DNA from: Chroococcidiopsidaceae cyanobacterium CP_BM_ER_R8_30
Lineage (GTDB): Bacteria; Cyanobacteriota; Cyanobacteriia; Cyanobacteriales; Chroococcidiopsidaceae
DNA length: 32,876 nucleotides
Assembly (NCBI GenBank): GCA_019244235.1
Contig: JAFASY010000121.1
Span: forward strand, 1 to 32,876
Direction of reading: 5' to 3'
Shown one piece after another: positions 22,453 to 30,882 of this stretch (position 1 is its first letter; the number at the start of each line of letters is the position of its first letter). The notes beneath the pieces were generated by a model that worked only from the letters and a program-made list of their open reading frames with translations, did no database searches and was not told the origin of the DNA. Made by a program: the position numbers and the translations under genes.

Positions 22453-22590
22453 ATGAGAATTTTGCTGATAGAAGACGATGACCGCATCGCCCGTCCAATA
22501 ATCGAAGATTTGCGGTATCAAAAGCACAGCGTTGACTATGCAACTGATGGTATTGAGGGATTGGAATTTGCTCAGGCGATCACCTACGAT
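22453..22590 (+). pseudogene. Response regulator fragment (OmpR family, RppA-like), first 46 residues
   Basis: The frame starts with MRILLIEDDDRIARPIIEDLRYQKHSVDYATDGIEGLEFA and reaches AITYD, the start of strand 3 of a receiver domain. It stops there before the phospho-acceptor Asp, which should appear a few residues later. The frame then jumps without a stop into the sensor part of a histidine kinase. The rest of the receiver and the whole DNA-binding domain are therefore deleted. The Asp cluster EDDD is preserved. It resembles the RppA type of regulators in cyanobacteria and differs in sequence from the intact regulator at 29907-30587. Confidence 0.75.
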
Positions 22591-23340
22591 TTTGCTCATA
22601 GCCTCAGTCAGGAGTTGACCGCTAGATTAATTACGCTAGGACAGGGTGCTTCTAACAGCGTGGAATTAGAGCAGGGACAACTAACCAGCAAGACTGATTT
22701 TCCCACCGAGAATTTGCTGGTACGGGATCAGGCACTGGAATGGTTTGACCTTCAGGGGCGGACGCTTGCTCGTCAGGGACGCTATGTGCTGAACCTGCCG
22801 TTTGCAGGATAAAGATGCAGTGCAGATTCAGGCGGGCAATCCCCGCCTTCAGGGGGTCACGTTGCCTGTGACGAACAGCGACAATAAGCAGTTAGTCGGC
22901 TATGTCCGCGCCAGCCAATCTCTAGAAGAATTTGATGAAGCAATGCGCTACCTTGATTGGGGCATGATAGGCGGCATTGCGATCGCCTTGGGATTGAGTG
23001 GTGTAGGTGGCATACTGCTGACGCGGCAGGCAATGCAGCCCATCGAACACAGCTTTATCCAACTGAAGCAATTTACCGCCGACGCATCCCACGAGCTACG
23101 CCCCCTGATGGCAATCGCTAGCAATGCTCAGGTAGCGCTGCGGTATCCAGAGGGCATACGTCCCAAAGATATCGCTTCTAGAGAGCTGAATCCTCCCGCC
23201 ACTACCAATCCGGTGGGTCAGGTTTGGGATTGGCGATTGCCCAGGCAATTGTTCTGCTACACCAGGGAACAATTTCCGTCACTAGTGAACTCGGCGTGGG
23301 AAGCTGCTTTAGCGTTCGTTTGCCGCCGAGCCAAAGGCAC
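22591..23340 (+). pseudogene. Histidine kinase remnant (RppB-like) with deletions and frameshifts
   Basis: Three frames continue one kinase. The first (to 22812) gives the periplasmic sensor part (FAHSLSQELTARLITLGQG...ALEWFDLQGRTLARQG). The second gives the rest of the sensor, a membrane helix (GMIGGIAIALGLSGVGGILL) and FTADASHELRPLMAIAS. The third gives GGSGLGLAIAQAIVLLHQGTISVTSELGVGSCFSVRLP. The first membrane helix is missing, about 90 residues including the N-box and G1 box are deleted between YPEG and the G2 box, and the H-box lacks one residue (SHELR-PL instead of SHELRxPL). A kinase in this state cannot be functional. Confidence 0.8.
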
Positions 23341-23538
23341 CATCCAACACGTGTTTGCCGAGAAATCCCTGCTGATCGCAGTTTTCATATCGGCTGTATT
23401 CTGTTGATACCCCAGAGAGCTGGCGGATATCCGGGGGGGCTTAGGCAGAGCCCGTGAGACCCTGAAGCGTTAACCTGTGGCAACCGAACAGTACGTAGAG
23501 GCTCTCACCGCAGCTCGTCTAATAGTTTTTTAAAACTT

Positions 23539-23555
23539 TCTTATCTTTTTCTTAA
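23539..23555 (+). promoter_or_regulatory. Partial copy of the repeated promoter-like element (upstream of PEP-CTERM gene)
   Basis: TCTTAT (23539-23544) and TCTTAA (23550-23555) are again 11 bp apart. The opposite palindrome arm is missing. A CATAGA box follows at 23565. It reads toward the PEP-CTERM gene starting at 23605, about 50 bases downstream of the second half site. It is weaker evidence than the other three copies. Confidence 0.35.
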
Positions 23556-23604
23556 ACTGCTAGTCATAGACTTCAAGGGTTGGGTTTTAAATTCAAAGGA
23601 TTCT

Positions 23605-24738
23605 ATGAACAAAGAATCAGCTGGTAAGCTATCCAAAGTTATAATAACCAGCTCCGCACTCGTTGCCATCTTAGGATGGTCTTCCCAAAAAGCCGTAGCT
23701 GCGCCCTTATCTGTACAACCGGGTTACAATGTTTCGGTATTTGCTCCAAATCCTGCTGGTAGTTCAGCCCCTGACTCGATTACCGTTTCTGGCAACAATG
23801 TCTTTATCGGTTATGGTGACTTTCATGCGCCCGATGGTTCAGATAGCTTGAACAGCACGGTAGTTGAATATTCAACTAGTGGACAGTTATTGAACTCCTT
23901 TACTGTTCCAGGTCACAATGATGGTCTTCGCGTTAACCCCACTGATGGTCAACTGTGGGCATTATCTAATGAAGACGCTAACCCCATATTGACAATTATC
24001 AATCCCTCGACAGGTGGACAAACACAATACACTTTTCCATCACCCACACCTCATGGTGGTGGCTATGACGACTTGGCTTTTCTGAATGGTCAGGTCTTCA
24101 TTAGTGCCTCAAATCCAGCTTCAGACCCTAACACAGCTCCAGCCGTAGCTAGTTTGACACTGCCATCCTCAGGTAACACCGTGCAACTAACTCCGGTTTT
24201 GGCTGGTAACGCTCAGTCCTTTGACAAAACTACTAATCAAACTGTATCGCTTAACTTGCAAGATCCTGATTCGTTGGGAATCACTCCTCAAGGAGCTTTG
24301 ACCCTAGATGGTCAGAGCGATCAGCAGCTAGTCTTTATTCAAAACCCAGGCACTACTCAACAGCAGGTGAGCAACATTGATCTAACCGCACAAGTAGATG
24401 ACACAGTGAATGCTCCCACAGCTAATAGTTTTCTTCTAGTTGCCGATACTGGCAAGAGTTCTCAACCAGAAAATGGAGCTGTTTACAAAATAAGTGGTAA
24501 CTTTACTCCTGGTACTACTTATGCGGCAGAAAACCAGACAGGTCAAGTTGGGATTCTAGACCCAGGGACTGGTCAGCTTACACCCCTAGCAACTGGTTTT
24601 GTATCTCCGCATGGTGCAGGTTTTGTGTCCACTACTCAATCGGTTCCTGAACCTGATTCAGTTTTAGGGATGTTAGTCTTCGGTGGTGTACTTGCCTGCT
24701 TCAAACTTAGCTCTAGTTGGTGCAAACGCTACAACTAA
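23605..24738 (+). CDS. PEP-CTERM sorting domain protein, beta-propeller-like
   Basis: This is a 377-residue exported protein. The signal peptide (about 1-33, KSVIITSSALVAILGW-like, ending VAAP) is followed by repeated strand-turn units (for example NPTDGQLWALSNEDANPILTI, LAFLNGQVFIS, GALTLDGQSDQQLVFI) that look like a beta-propeller. The C-terminus has VPEPDSVLGMLVFGGVLACF and a basic tail, the PEP-CTERM sorting signal. Such proteins are recognised by an exosortase and reach the cell envelope or extracellular matrix; no exosortase gene is in the window. The specific function is unknown. A partial regulatory element (23539-23555) lies upstream. Confidence 0.85.
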   Translation: MNKESAGKLSKVIITSSALVAILGWSSQKAVAAPLSVQPGYNVSVFAPNPAGSSAPDSITVSGNNVFIGYGDFHAPDGSDSLNSTVVEYSTSGQLLNSFTVPGHNDGLRVNPTDGQLWALSNEDANPILTIINPSTGGQTQYTFPSPTPHGGGYDDLAFLNGQVFISASNPASDPNTAPAVASLTLPSSGNTVQLTPVLAGNAQSFDKTTNQTVSLNLQDPDSLGITPQGALTLDGQSDQQLVFIQNPGTTQQQVSNIDLTAQVDDTVNAPTANSFLLVADTGKSSQPENGAVYKISGNFTPGTTYAAENQTGQVGILDPGTGQLTPLATGFVSPHGAGFVSTTQSVPEPDSVLGMLVFGGVLACFKLSSSWCKRYN

Positions 24739-24803
24739 GTGAAAACTTAGGATTCAGACATTGTAATTCTCATCGCCCGATAATTTTTGCAATAGATGCT
24801 ACG

Positions 24804-24841
24804 ATTGTTTGCCCTTAAGTTATTTTTGTAGGGCAAATAAT
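24804..24841. terminator. Stem-loop between convergent PEP-CTERM and PepSY genes
   Basis: ATTGTTTGCCCT (24804-24815) and AGGGCAAATAAT (24830-24841) form a 12-bp stem with one G-T pair and a 14-base loop. It is located between two converging genes, where a bidirectional terminator is expected. A run of T follows on neither strand, so efficiency as an intrinsic terminator is uncertain. Confidence 0.55.
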
Positions 24842-24872
24842 CATTGTAATCAAGATATTAAAGATTGGGTTA

Positions 24873-25187
24873 TTAGTCATGCCCTGTTTTAGCTGCCTCC
24901 GCTCTCTCCTCTGCTGGGGTTGTCCGCTCGGAATCCATAACGCGTCCGTTTTGGGCGTTCACCTCAACCTCATATAGGGCACCACCTTGCTGGACTAGGA
25001 CTGCATACTGCCAACGACCGTCTTCAAACTCGTACTTAGCCGATAATGCTTTGCCAGGGATACGACCAAGGGCAGCAGCCTCAGCTTGGGCAGCAGTAAT
25101 GCGAGCAGCCGCAAAGCTGGCAGTTGGTAGAAGTAGTGTGCTTACTGCAGCGATCGCGATTGCTACGAAAGTTTTTGAGAATGCCAT
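24873..25187 (-). CDS. Exported PepSY domain protein
   Basis: This is a 104-residue periplasmic protein. The signal peptide is residues 1-26 (ending ASFAAARI). A single PepSY domain follows: ITAAQAEAAALGRIPGKALSAKYEFEDGRWQYAVLVQQGGALYEVEVNAQNGRVMDSE. PepSY proteins near two-component systems or efflux pumps are thought to modulate envelope proteins. AGAGG eight bases before the ATG supports the start at 25187 rather than the longer frame at 25244. It begins 60 bases after the RND pump stop on the same strand, so it is probably part of that operon. Confidence 0.88.
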   Translation of the reverse strand: MAFSKTFVAIAIAAVSTLLLPTASFAAARITAAQAEAAALGRIPGKALSAKYEFEDGRWQYAVLVQQGGALYEVEVNAQNGRVMDSERTTPAEERAEAAKTGHD

Positions 25188-25247
25188 ACGATTTACCTCT
25201 AGTAGAAAATGGTGTGATTGAGAAACTGAAAGACCCCTTGGCATCTA

Positions 25248-28200
25248 TCACCCCCTGATTCTGGGCTTACCAACCCGAAATTGGGAGATGACTCGAAAGA
25301 CAACTGGCACAAATAGCAGGGTGAAAATGGCAGAGAGAGAAAGTCCACCAATGACTGCTACCGCCAAAGGTTTTTGCAACCCTGACCCTGCACCTATACC
25401 TAGAGCGAGGGGCAACAGACCTAGGATGGCGCAGAGCGTTGTCATGAGAATCGGTCGTAAACGGACTTCACCCGCTTTGACCAGTGCATCTTCTAGTGGC
25501 ACGCCTTCTGAGCGTAGATCGTTGGTATATTGCAGCAGGATAATGCCGTTTTTGACCACCAACCCGACCAGCAGAATAATTCCCATAAATGAGGAAATGT
25601 TTAGGGGAATGTGAGTTGACCACAGAGCCACTACGACCCCAAGTAGAGCCAGAGGCAAAGCTGTGAGGATGGCTAGGGGTTGGGTGAAGGAGCGGAACTG
25701 GATGACGAGTACCAGATAGACGAGCAAGATCCCAAGTGCTAAGACAAGCAGCAATTGCTTAAATGATTGCTGCTGGCTTTTAGAGAGCCCCGCCTCTACC
25801 AAGGAGTAGCTGGGGGGTAGCTGTAAGCCCTTTAGCCGTTTCTGAATACCCTGAACCACTGCGCTCAGGCTGCTGCCCTGCAAATTAGCGTGAACAGAGA
25901 CATATCGCTGTTGATTCTCTCGTAAGATCTGCTCTTCGGAGGTGCTAGGGGTAATCCGAGCCACAGCAGCGAGAGGCAGCACTTGACCGCTCGTACCAAC
26001 AATCGGCAGTTGGGCAAGCTGCTGAGGATTATAGCGCAAGCTGTTCAAAAAGTGGACTCGCACACCCACTAAGTGATCGCCTTGGCGGAGCTGGGTAGCC
26101 ACATTACCCAGTAGTGCTGTCTGGACCTGTAGCGACACATCCTCCGGCATTAGACCTAACTGTCCCGCCTGCGTTGGGTCAACATGTACGTCTATTTGCG
26201 GTACTACTAAGGTTCCATCGCTTGCTATGTCCACTAGCCCAGGGACATTCTGGATCAGCTTCTGTGCCTGGTTTGCAAGGGAACGCAGCACTGCTGGATC
26301 TTGACCATAAATGTGTTCATCAATCGGATTTGGTGAACCGGACAGGTCGTTGAGTTCGTCTTGCAGCAGTTGGTGGAAATCCGTCTGCAATTGCGGCACT
26401 TGCTGATTGGTCTGTTGGCGCTGCTCCTCAAAGATTTGGAAGATGCTTTTAGATCGCTGCCCCTGAGGTTTGAGGATGACCAGAATGTCCCCCCTGTTAG
26501 GTACGGTGACCGAGGGACCACTTTGTGCACCAGTACGCCTGGTCCAAGTCACAGCCTCAGGGGTTTTAGCCAGAATCGCTTCTAGCTTACTTGCTAGAAC
26601 ATTAGTCTCAGCTAAGGAGGTGCCCGGTGGAGCCAAGTAATCAAGGACATAGCTGCCTTCATCGAAGCTCGGCAAAAAGTCTGAACCCAGATGAGTAAAC
26701 AGACCCACTCCAATTCCCAACAGGACGAGGGCAGTCAGACCCACCCAAAGCGGCTTTCTTAGAACCCGACGCAACAGGCGAGCATACCAGGCATCAAGAT
26801 GGGCAATGATGGTGAGTGTGTTGTGGGATTTAGTTTCTCTCAGCCACTGAGCAGCTAGTAATGGTGTCAGGGTTAGTGCCAAAACTAGTGAGAAAATCAC
26901 TGCTGCTGCTAGGGAGATCGTTAGACTCGTAAAAAATTGACCTGCTACTCCCGACAAGAAACCCAAAGGTAAAAAAACGGCTACAGTCGTGGCTGTAGAG
27001 CTGGTGACTGGAGCTACCAACTCCTTCATAGCTTCTGCCACCGCCTCGCTGGACTTGAGCTGCTTTTTGAGCTGCCGATCAACGTTTTCAATCACCACAA
27101 TGGCATCGTCAATCACCAAGCCAATTGCCACAGCTAGCCCTCCCAAAGACATGAGGTTGAGATTCTGGTGTGTCAGATGTAGCACCACAAAGGCAGCCAG
27201 CGCCGATAGAGGGATAGTTAAAGCTGCGATCACCGTGCTACGCCATTCACGTAGGAAGAAATACAGGACAATAACAACAAGGATGATGCCAATGATAATA
27301 GAATCGCGCACGTTGGCAATGGCATCAAGCACCAGACCTGATTCGTTGTAGGCTGGTTGGATTCGAATTCCAGGAGGCAGTTTCGGCTGTAGGGTCTTCA
27401 GTCCTTGACGCACGGCAGCAGCAACGGAGACGACATTGCTGTTAGGTTGGCGAAAGATGTTGACTGACAGTCCAGGTTTGCCACGAGCACTAACGATCTG
27501 TGTCTGGACTGCATGTGAGACCGAAACCTGCCCCAGATCCCGCAGGAAGATTGGTTTTCCTAGTCCAAGAGTCGCTACCACAATGTCCTCTAATGCTGCT
27601 GGGTCGGGTGCTCGGTTAGAGGCAATTACTAAATTCTGCTGGTAAAGCTTGTCAATCCTACCAACCGCTAGCTCCTGATTAGAGCGCTTTAGGGCATCAA
27701 CCACCTGGGTGAGTGATAGACCATAGCTCTTAAGCAACCTTGGATCTATCTGGACTTCCACTTGAGAGGCATATCCTCCCTGAATTTGGACGTTAGCTAC
27801 CCCCGCTACCCCAGTTAAACTTGGTCGGATTTGGTATTGAGCAATGTCATGGAGATCCGCTAGGGTAAGAGTGTCTGAGGTAACGTTAAAGGTCAGTACT
27901 GAAGAAAAAGTGGCCGGGGTAACTCGCTCAACGTTAAGATTTACCCCAGTAGGCAAAGTATTGTGTACCTCGGCAATCCGGGCTTGTAGTTGCTGTAGGG
28001 CGTTCAGGATATTAGTTTTTTCCTGAAACTCTATCGAGAGTTCTGTTGCGCCCCGGATGGTTGTAGAGCGTACCCAGCGTACTCCATAGACTCGACTAGC
28101 AGCTTCCTCTAAGGGACGAGTCAGTGTTAGCACCAGCTCTTCGGGCGAAGTGTCGCCCGTCTCGGCGGTTACAGAAATCCGAGGGAAAGATAGTTCTGGA

Positions 28201-28313
28201 TACACACCGCTCGGCAAGTTTAGAAAGGCCAAAACACCCGCTAAGGCAATCAAGATAAACACTAGATAGATAGCTTTCGCCTGGGATCGCAGGAGTTGGG
28301 TGTAACGAATCAC
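25248..28313 (-). CDS. RND-family efflux pump inner-membrane permease (AcrB-type, HAE-like)
   Basis: This is a 1021-residue RND permease. It has twelve predicted membrane helices in two halves: TM1 (AIYLVFILIALAGVL), large periplasmic porter loops, TM4 with the paired Asp of the proton relay (GLVIDDAIVVIEN), and TM10 with the matching Lys (GLVVKNGIILL). The DD motif fits the drug/hydrophobe (HAE) type rather than the metal type. ETGDTSPEELV and YGVRWVRS are standard N-terminal motifs. I start at GTG 28313 because GGAGG lies seven bases before it; the frame's first GTG at 28367 would add 18 residues and lacks such a site. Unusually, no membrane-fusion protein or outer-membrane channel gene lies next to it. 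Confidence 0.93.
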   Translation of the reverse strand: MIRYTQLLRSQAKAIYLVFILIALAGVLAFLNLPSGVYPELSFPRISVTAETGDTSPEELVLTLTRPLEEAASRVYGVRWVRSTTIRGATELSIEFQEKTNILNALQQLQARIAEVHNTLPTGVNLNVERVTPATFSSVLTFNVTSDTLTLADLHDIAQYQIRPSLTGVAGVANVQIQGGYASQVEVQIDPRLLKSYGLSLTQVVDALKRSNQELAVGRIDKLYQQNLVIASNRAPDPAALEDIVVATLGLGKPIFLRDLGQVSVSHAVQTQIVSARGKPGLSVNIFRQPNSNVVSVAAAVRQGLKTLQPKLPPGIRIQPAYNESGLVLDAIANVRDSIIIGIILVVIVLYFFLREWRSTVIAALTIPLSALAAFVVLHLTHQNLNLMSLGGLAVAIGLVIDDAIVVIENVDRQLKKQLKSSEAVAEAMKELVAPVTSSTATTVAVFLPLGFLSGVAGQFFTSLTISLAAAVIFSLVLALTLTPLLAAQWLRETKSHNTLTIIAHLDAWYARLLRRVLRKPLWVGLTALVLLGIGVGLFTHLGSDFLPSFDEGSYVLDYLAPPGTSLAETNVLASKLEAILAKTPEAVTWTRRTGAQSGPSVTVPNRGDILVILKPQGQRSKSIFQIFEEQRQQTNQQVPQLQTDFHQLLQDELNDLSGSPNPIDEHIYGQDPAVLRSLANQAQKLIQNVPGLVDIASDGTLVVPQIDVHVDPTQAGQLGLMPEDVSLQVQTALLGNVATQLRQGDHLVGVRVHFLNSLRYNPQQLAQLPIVGTSGQVLPLAAVARITPSTSEEQILRENQQRYVSVHANLQGSSLSAVVQGIQKRLKGLQLPPSYSLVEAGLSKSQQQSFKQLLLVLALGILLVYLVLVIQFRSFTQPLAILTALPLALLGVVVALWSTHIPLNISSFMGIILLVGLVVKNGIILLQYTNDLRSEGVPLEDALVKAGEVRLRPILMTTLCAILGLLPLALGIGAGSGLQKPLAVAVIGGLSLSAIFTLLFVPVVFRVISQFRVGKPRIRG

Positions 28314-28476
28314 TCTCTTGCCTCCGCCACAGCTTCTGGCGTTAGAAATGGTCTTTAGCTGCGGCACCTACAAATCCCGCCATCCATCTGTTGAGATTCA
28401 TATTTATCTCTACTATCGCTGAGTTTCAATTTTGTAAAGTGACTAAGTCTCACTACTTCCAGGATGCGCTCCTAGA

Positions 28477-28514
28477 TTATGAAGACAGTGAGAGAGGAAT
28501 AAGAATATTCTTAT
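28477..28514 (-). promoter_or_regulatory. Repeated promoter-like element, copy 3 (upstream of RND pump)
   Basis: The perfect palindrome ATAAGAATATTCTTAT (28499-28514) overlaps the last codon of the kinase gene. On the minus strand it begins 11-bp-phased half sites TCTTAT (28504-28499), TCTCAC (28493-28488) and TCATAA (28482-28477). The last part contains CATAAT, a plausible -10 box. It faces the RND gene start 164 bases away. This suggests that the RND-PepSY unit has its own promoter, possibly controlled by the adjacent OmpR-type regulator. Confidence 0.6.
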
Positions 28515-29914
28515 CCGTCAACAGGCAGGCGAACAGTGAAAGTTGTACCCGCTCCTAGCTGACTCTGGACTGACAAAGTGCCGCCATGAGCGTAAGCAAT
28601 CTCCCAAGCGATCGCGAGTCCCAGTCCAGCACCACCTGTGCTGCGAGAGCGGTCAGCCTCCACGCGGTAAAAGCGCTCGAATAGATGCGGCAAATGCTCT
28701 GGTGAAATACCTGGTCCAGTATCACTGATTGCTACGCATATGTTAGATCCCTGAGCTGTTGCTTGTACAGTGATTTCACCTCCTACTGGCGTATATTTGA
28801 TAGCATTATCTAGCAGGTTCAGAAACAGCCGGATCAGACAATCCAGGTCGCCATAAATAGATAAACCTGATGCAATGTCTTCAATTAGGGTAATATGGCG
28901 CATCTCAGCTAAGGGTTGTGCTTGCTCTAAGATTGTGTCGAGTAGGTCACTGAGAACTAGGGTTGAACGTGAAAAGCGGAGGAAACCTTGCTCCAGTCGG
29001 GCGAGAAATAGCAAATCAGTACTCAGACGGATCAGCCGATCTACCTCATGTTCTAGGGCCAAGAGCGTATTTTCGTACTCTAAAGCTGTACGCGCTCGGC
29101 TCAAGGTCACACTGATGCGACCTTTAATTGCCGTTAATGGCGTGCGCAATTCGTGGGAAGCATCGGCAGTAAAACGTCGTTCTCGGTTAAAAGCAGCTTG
29201 TAGACGGTTCAGCATCCGGTCAAAGGTGATGGCTAATCTTCCTACTTCGTCGGCTGAACCCTGGTATCCGATGCGTCGAGTCAGATCGTTAGCGCTAATA
29301 GCCTGTGCTGTCTGGGTAATTCTGTTTATTGGACGTAGCGCTCGGCTAGCTAAGAAAAGTCCGCCTAATCCTGTCAGCAACAATACCAACGGCAGACCCA
29401 GAAGAATTTGCTCATATAAGCTTGCCAAAATCTCTTTCACCGATGATAGAGACTGCCCCACCTGTAGCCAGTAAACACTCAAACGATTGCCAGTTTTAAT
29501 CTGGTTGCTATACAGGCGCCAGTCAGTTCTACCTGCTGTGACTGTGGCATAGCCAGACACTTGCGGTACCCAGGTAGGCAGTTCCCTATACTTGCCAAAG
29601 CCATCCACTACCTTGCCCTGTGAGGTGATGATGCGGACACCAAAGCTTGCCTGACTTAAGTGACGAGCTATATTCTGATAGTCCTCGGTATTCGGAAAAC
29701 TCCCAGGGTTATTCCCATCCTCATCTTCTAAGTCAGCGACTGCTTGGGCATATGCTAGTCGCAGTTCAACATCGGTTTGAGCTATCAGACTGCGTTCTAG
29801 TTGCAGGTATAGGTAGCCACTAAATATGAGTAGAGACAGTCCCACGATCAGTACATACCAAAGCGTTAAGCGCAGGCGGAGAGTTCCCCAACCAAGTTGT
29901 CGCAGGCTACGCAT
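28511..29914 (-). CDS. Two-component sensor histidine kinase (HAMP, HisKA, HATPase)
   Basis: This is a 467-residue membrane sensor kinase. TM1 (about 18-37) and TM2 (about 170-190) enclose a periplasmic sensor domain of about 130 residues that I cannot assign. A HAMP domain follows (RALRPINRI...). The H-box is FTADASHELRTPLTAIKG with His254. The ATPase part has NLLDNAIKYTP (N), DTGPGIS (G1), FERFYR (F) and GGAGLGLAIA (G2). All catalytic boxes are intact. It overlaps the response regulator gene by 8 bases and so is translated from one mRNA with it. The signal is unknown; the pump downstream suggests a toxic or envelope stress compound. Confidence 0.95.
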   Translation of the reverse strand: MRSLRQLGWGTLRLRLTLWYVLIVGLSLLIFSGYLYLQLERSLIAQTDVELRLAYAQAVADLEDEDGNNPGSFPNTEDYQNIARHLSQASFGVRIITSQGKVVDGFGKYRELPTWVPQVSGYATVTAGRTDWRLYSNQIKTGNRLSVYWLQVGQSLSSVKEILASLYEQILLGLPLVLLLTGLGGLFLASRALRPINRITQTAQAISANDLTRRIGYQGSADEVGRLAITFDRMLNRLQAAFNRERRFTADASHELRTPLTAIKGRISVTLSRARTALEYENTLLALEHEVDRLIRLSTDLLFLARLEQGFLRFSRSTLVLSDLLDTILEQAQPLAEMRHITLIEDIASGLSIYGDLDCLIRLFLNLLDNAIKYTPVGGEITVQATAQGSNICVAISDTGPGISPEHLPHLFERFYRVEADRSRSTGGAGLGLAIAWEIAYAHGGTLSVQSQLGAGTTFTVRLPVDG

Positions 29915-30587
29915 CTTCCTTGGGGGCTAGCCGATAGCCCACGCCGCGCAAGGTGTGAATCAATGAATGGTCAAACCCTCGGTCTAACTTTCGTCGTAGG
30001 TAGCCGATATAGACATCTACAACATTAGACTCGTTGGCAAAATCGAAGTTCCAAACATGTTCTGCAATTTGGGTACGAGTCAGAACCTGACAAGGATGAC
30101 GCATTAAGTATTCTAAGAGGGCAAACTCGCGCTGACTTAGTTCAATCAGGCGTCCAGCCCGGTGTACTTCCCGGCGGCTAGTGTCCATTTCTAGTTCGCC
30201 TATGCGCAAGACAGTTTCTACTTGTAGGGGCGGACGACGCAGCAGGGCTCGGATGCGAGCCAGCAACTCGGAGAAAGCAAACGGCTTAACAAGGTAGTCG
30301 TCAGCACCAGCATTCAAACCTTTGACGCGGTCCTCTACGGTATCGAGGGCAGTCAGCAGTAGAACTGGGGCTTTAATACGATGCGATCGCAGTTTCTCTA
30401 ACAGTTGTAGACCATCTACCTGTGGTAGCAAGATATCTAGGACAATGACATCGTACTCAGCCGATAAAGCGTAATCCAATCCTTCTACCCCATCGCTAGC
30501 TAGATCCACAGCATAGCTAGCTTCCCTTAACCCTTGGCAGACGAACTGAGCAATACCCGGTTCATCCTCTACCACTAATACACGCAT
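29907..30587 (-). CDS. OmpR/PhoB-family response regulator
   Basis: This is a 226-residue regulator. The receiver domain has the acidic pocket VEDEP near residues 7-9, the phospho-acceptor Asp51 (VIVLDILLPQVDG), a conserved Thr in LLLTALD and Lys in YLVKPF. The C-terminal winged helix (about 128-222) has SQREFALLEYLMRHPCQVLTRTQI and VDVYIGYLRRKLDR, followed by TLRGVGYRL. It is the partner of the overlapping kinase. OmpR-type regulators bind direct half sites about 10-11 bp apart, so the phased TCTTAT elements are candidate targets. Its own 295-base upstream region (30588-30882) shows none of those elements. Confidence 0.96.
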   Translation of the reverse strand: MRVLVVEDEPGIAQFVCQGLREASYAVDLASDGVEGLDYALSAEYDVIVLDILLPQVDGLQLLEKLRSHRIKAPVLLLTALDTVEDRVKGLNAGADDYLVKPFAFSELLARIRALLRRPPLQVETVLRIGELEMDTSRREVHRAGRLIELSQREFALLEYLMRHPCQVLTRTQIAEHVWNFDFANESNVVDVYIGYLRRKLDRGFDHSLIHTLRGVGYRLAPKEDA

Positions 30588-30703
30588 TACCCCATCCCTA
30601 CAGCCATCAACTGCTTACATTAGCGATTTGAGGCTTGATCTCCACTTATGATACCTCTGCAACTGAAAGATGCTACCACTTACCGAAGAAGGAGCTAGAG
30701 GTC

Positions 30704-30746
30704 AGGGGTCTAAAGAAGAATGGACCGTCCCTGAATCCTGACCCCT
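30704..30746. repeat. Short GGGGTCAGG-type dispersed repeat forming a hairpin
   Basis: AGGGGTC (30704-30710) pairs with GACCCCT (30740-30746), followed by TTTT. The arms contain GTCAGG/CCTGAC and CCTGAATCC units, which resemble short tandem repeats known from cyanobacterial intergenic DNA. It lies between two divergent genes, so it is more likely a repeat than a terminator. The rest of this 295-base gap shows only presumed promoter sequence. Confidence 0.4.
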
Positions 30747-30882
30747 TTTAACTAGAAGCTCTGCTCTAGATGAGGTACCTTGCAAAACTTCAGACAAAAA
30801 ATAGAGCTATCTATATGTCGAAAAACTCTGAGGGCTGTATTCTTTTAAAGCTTAACTAAATTATCCTCATAGCTCAAAAGAT

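Noticed and set aside
25288-29474. Several long open frames on the plus strand opposite the RND pump and kinase genes
   Set aside because: They are antisense to well-supported genes, have Arg/Ser-rich composition typical of shadow frames and no ribosome sites.
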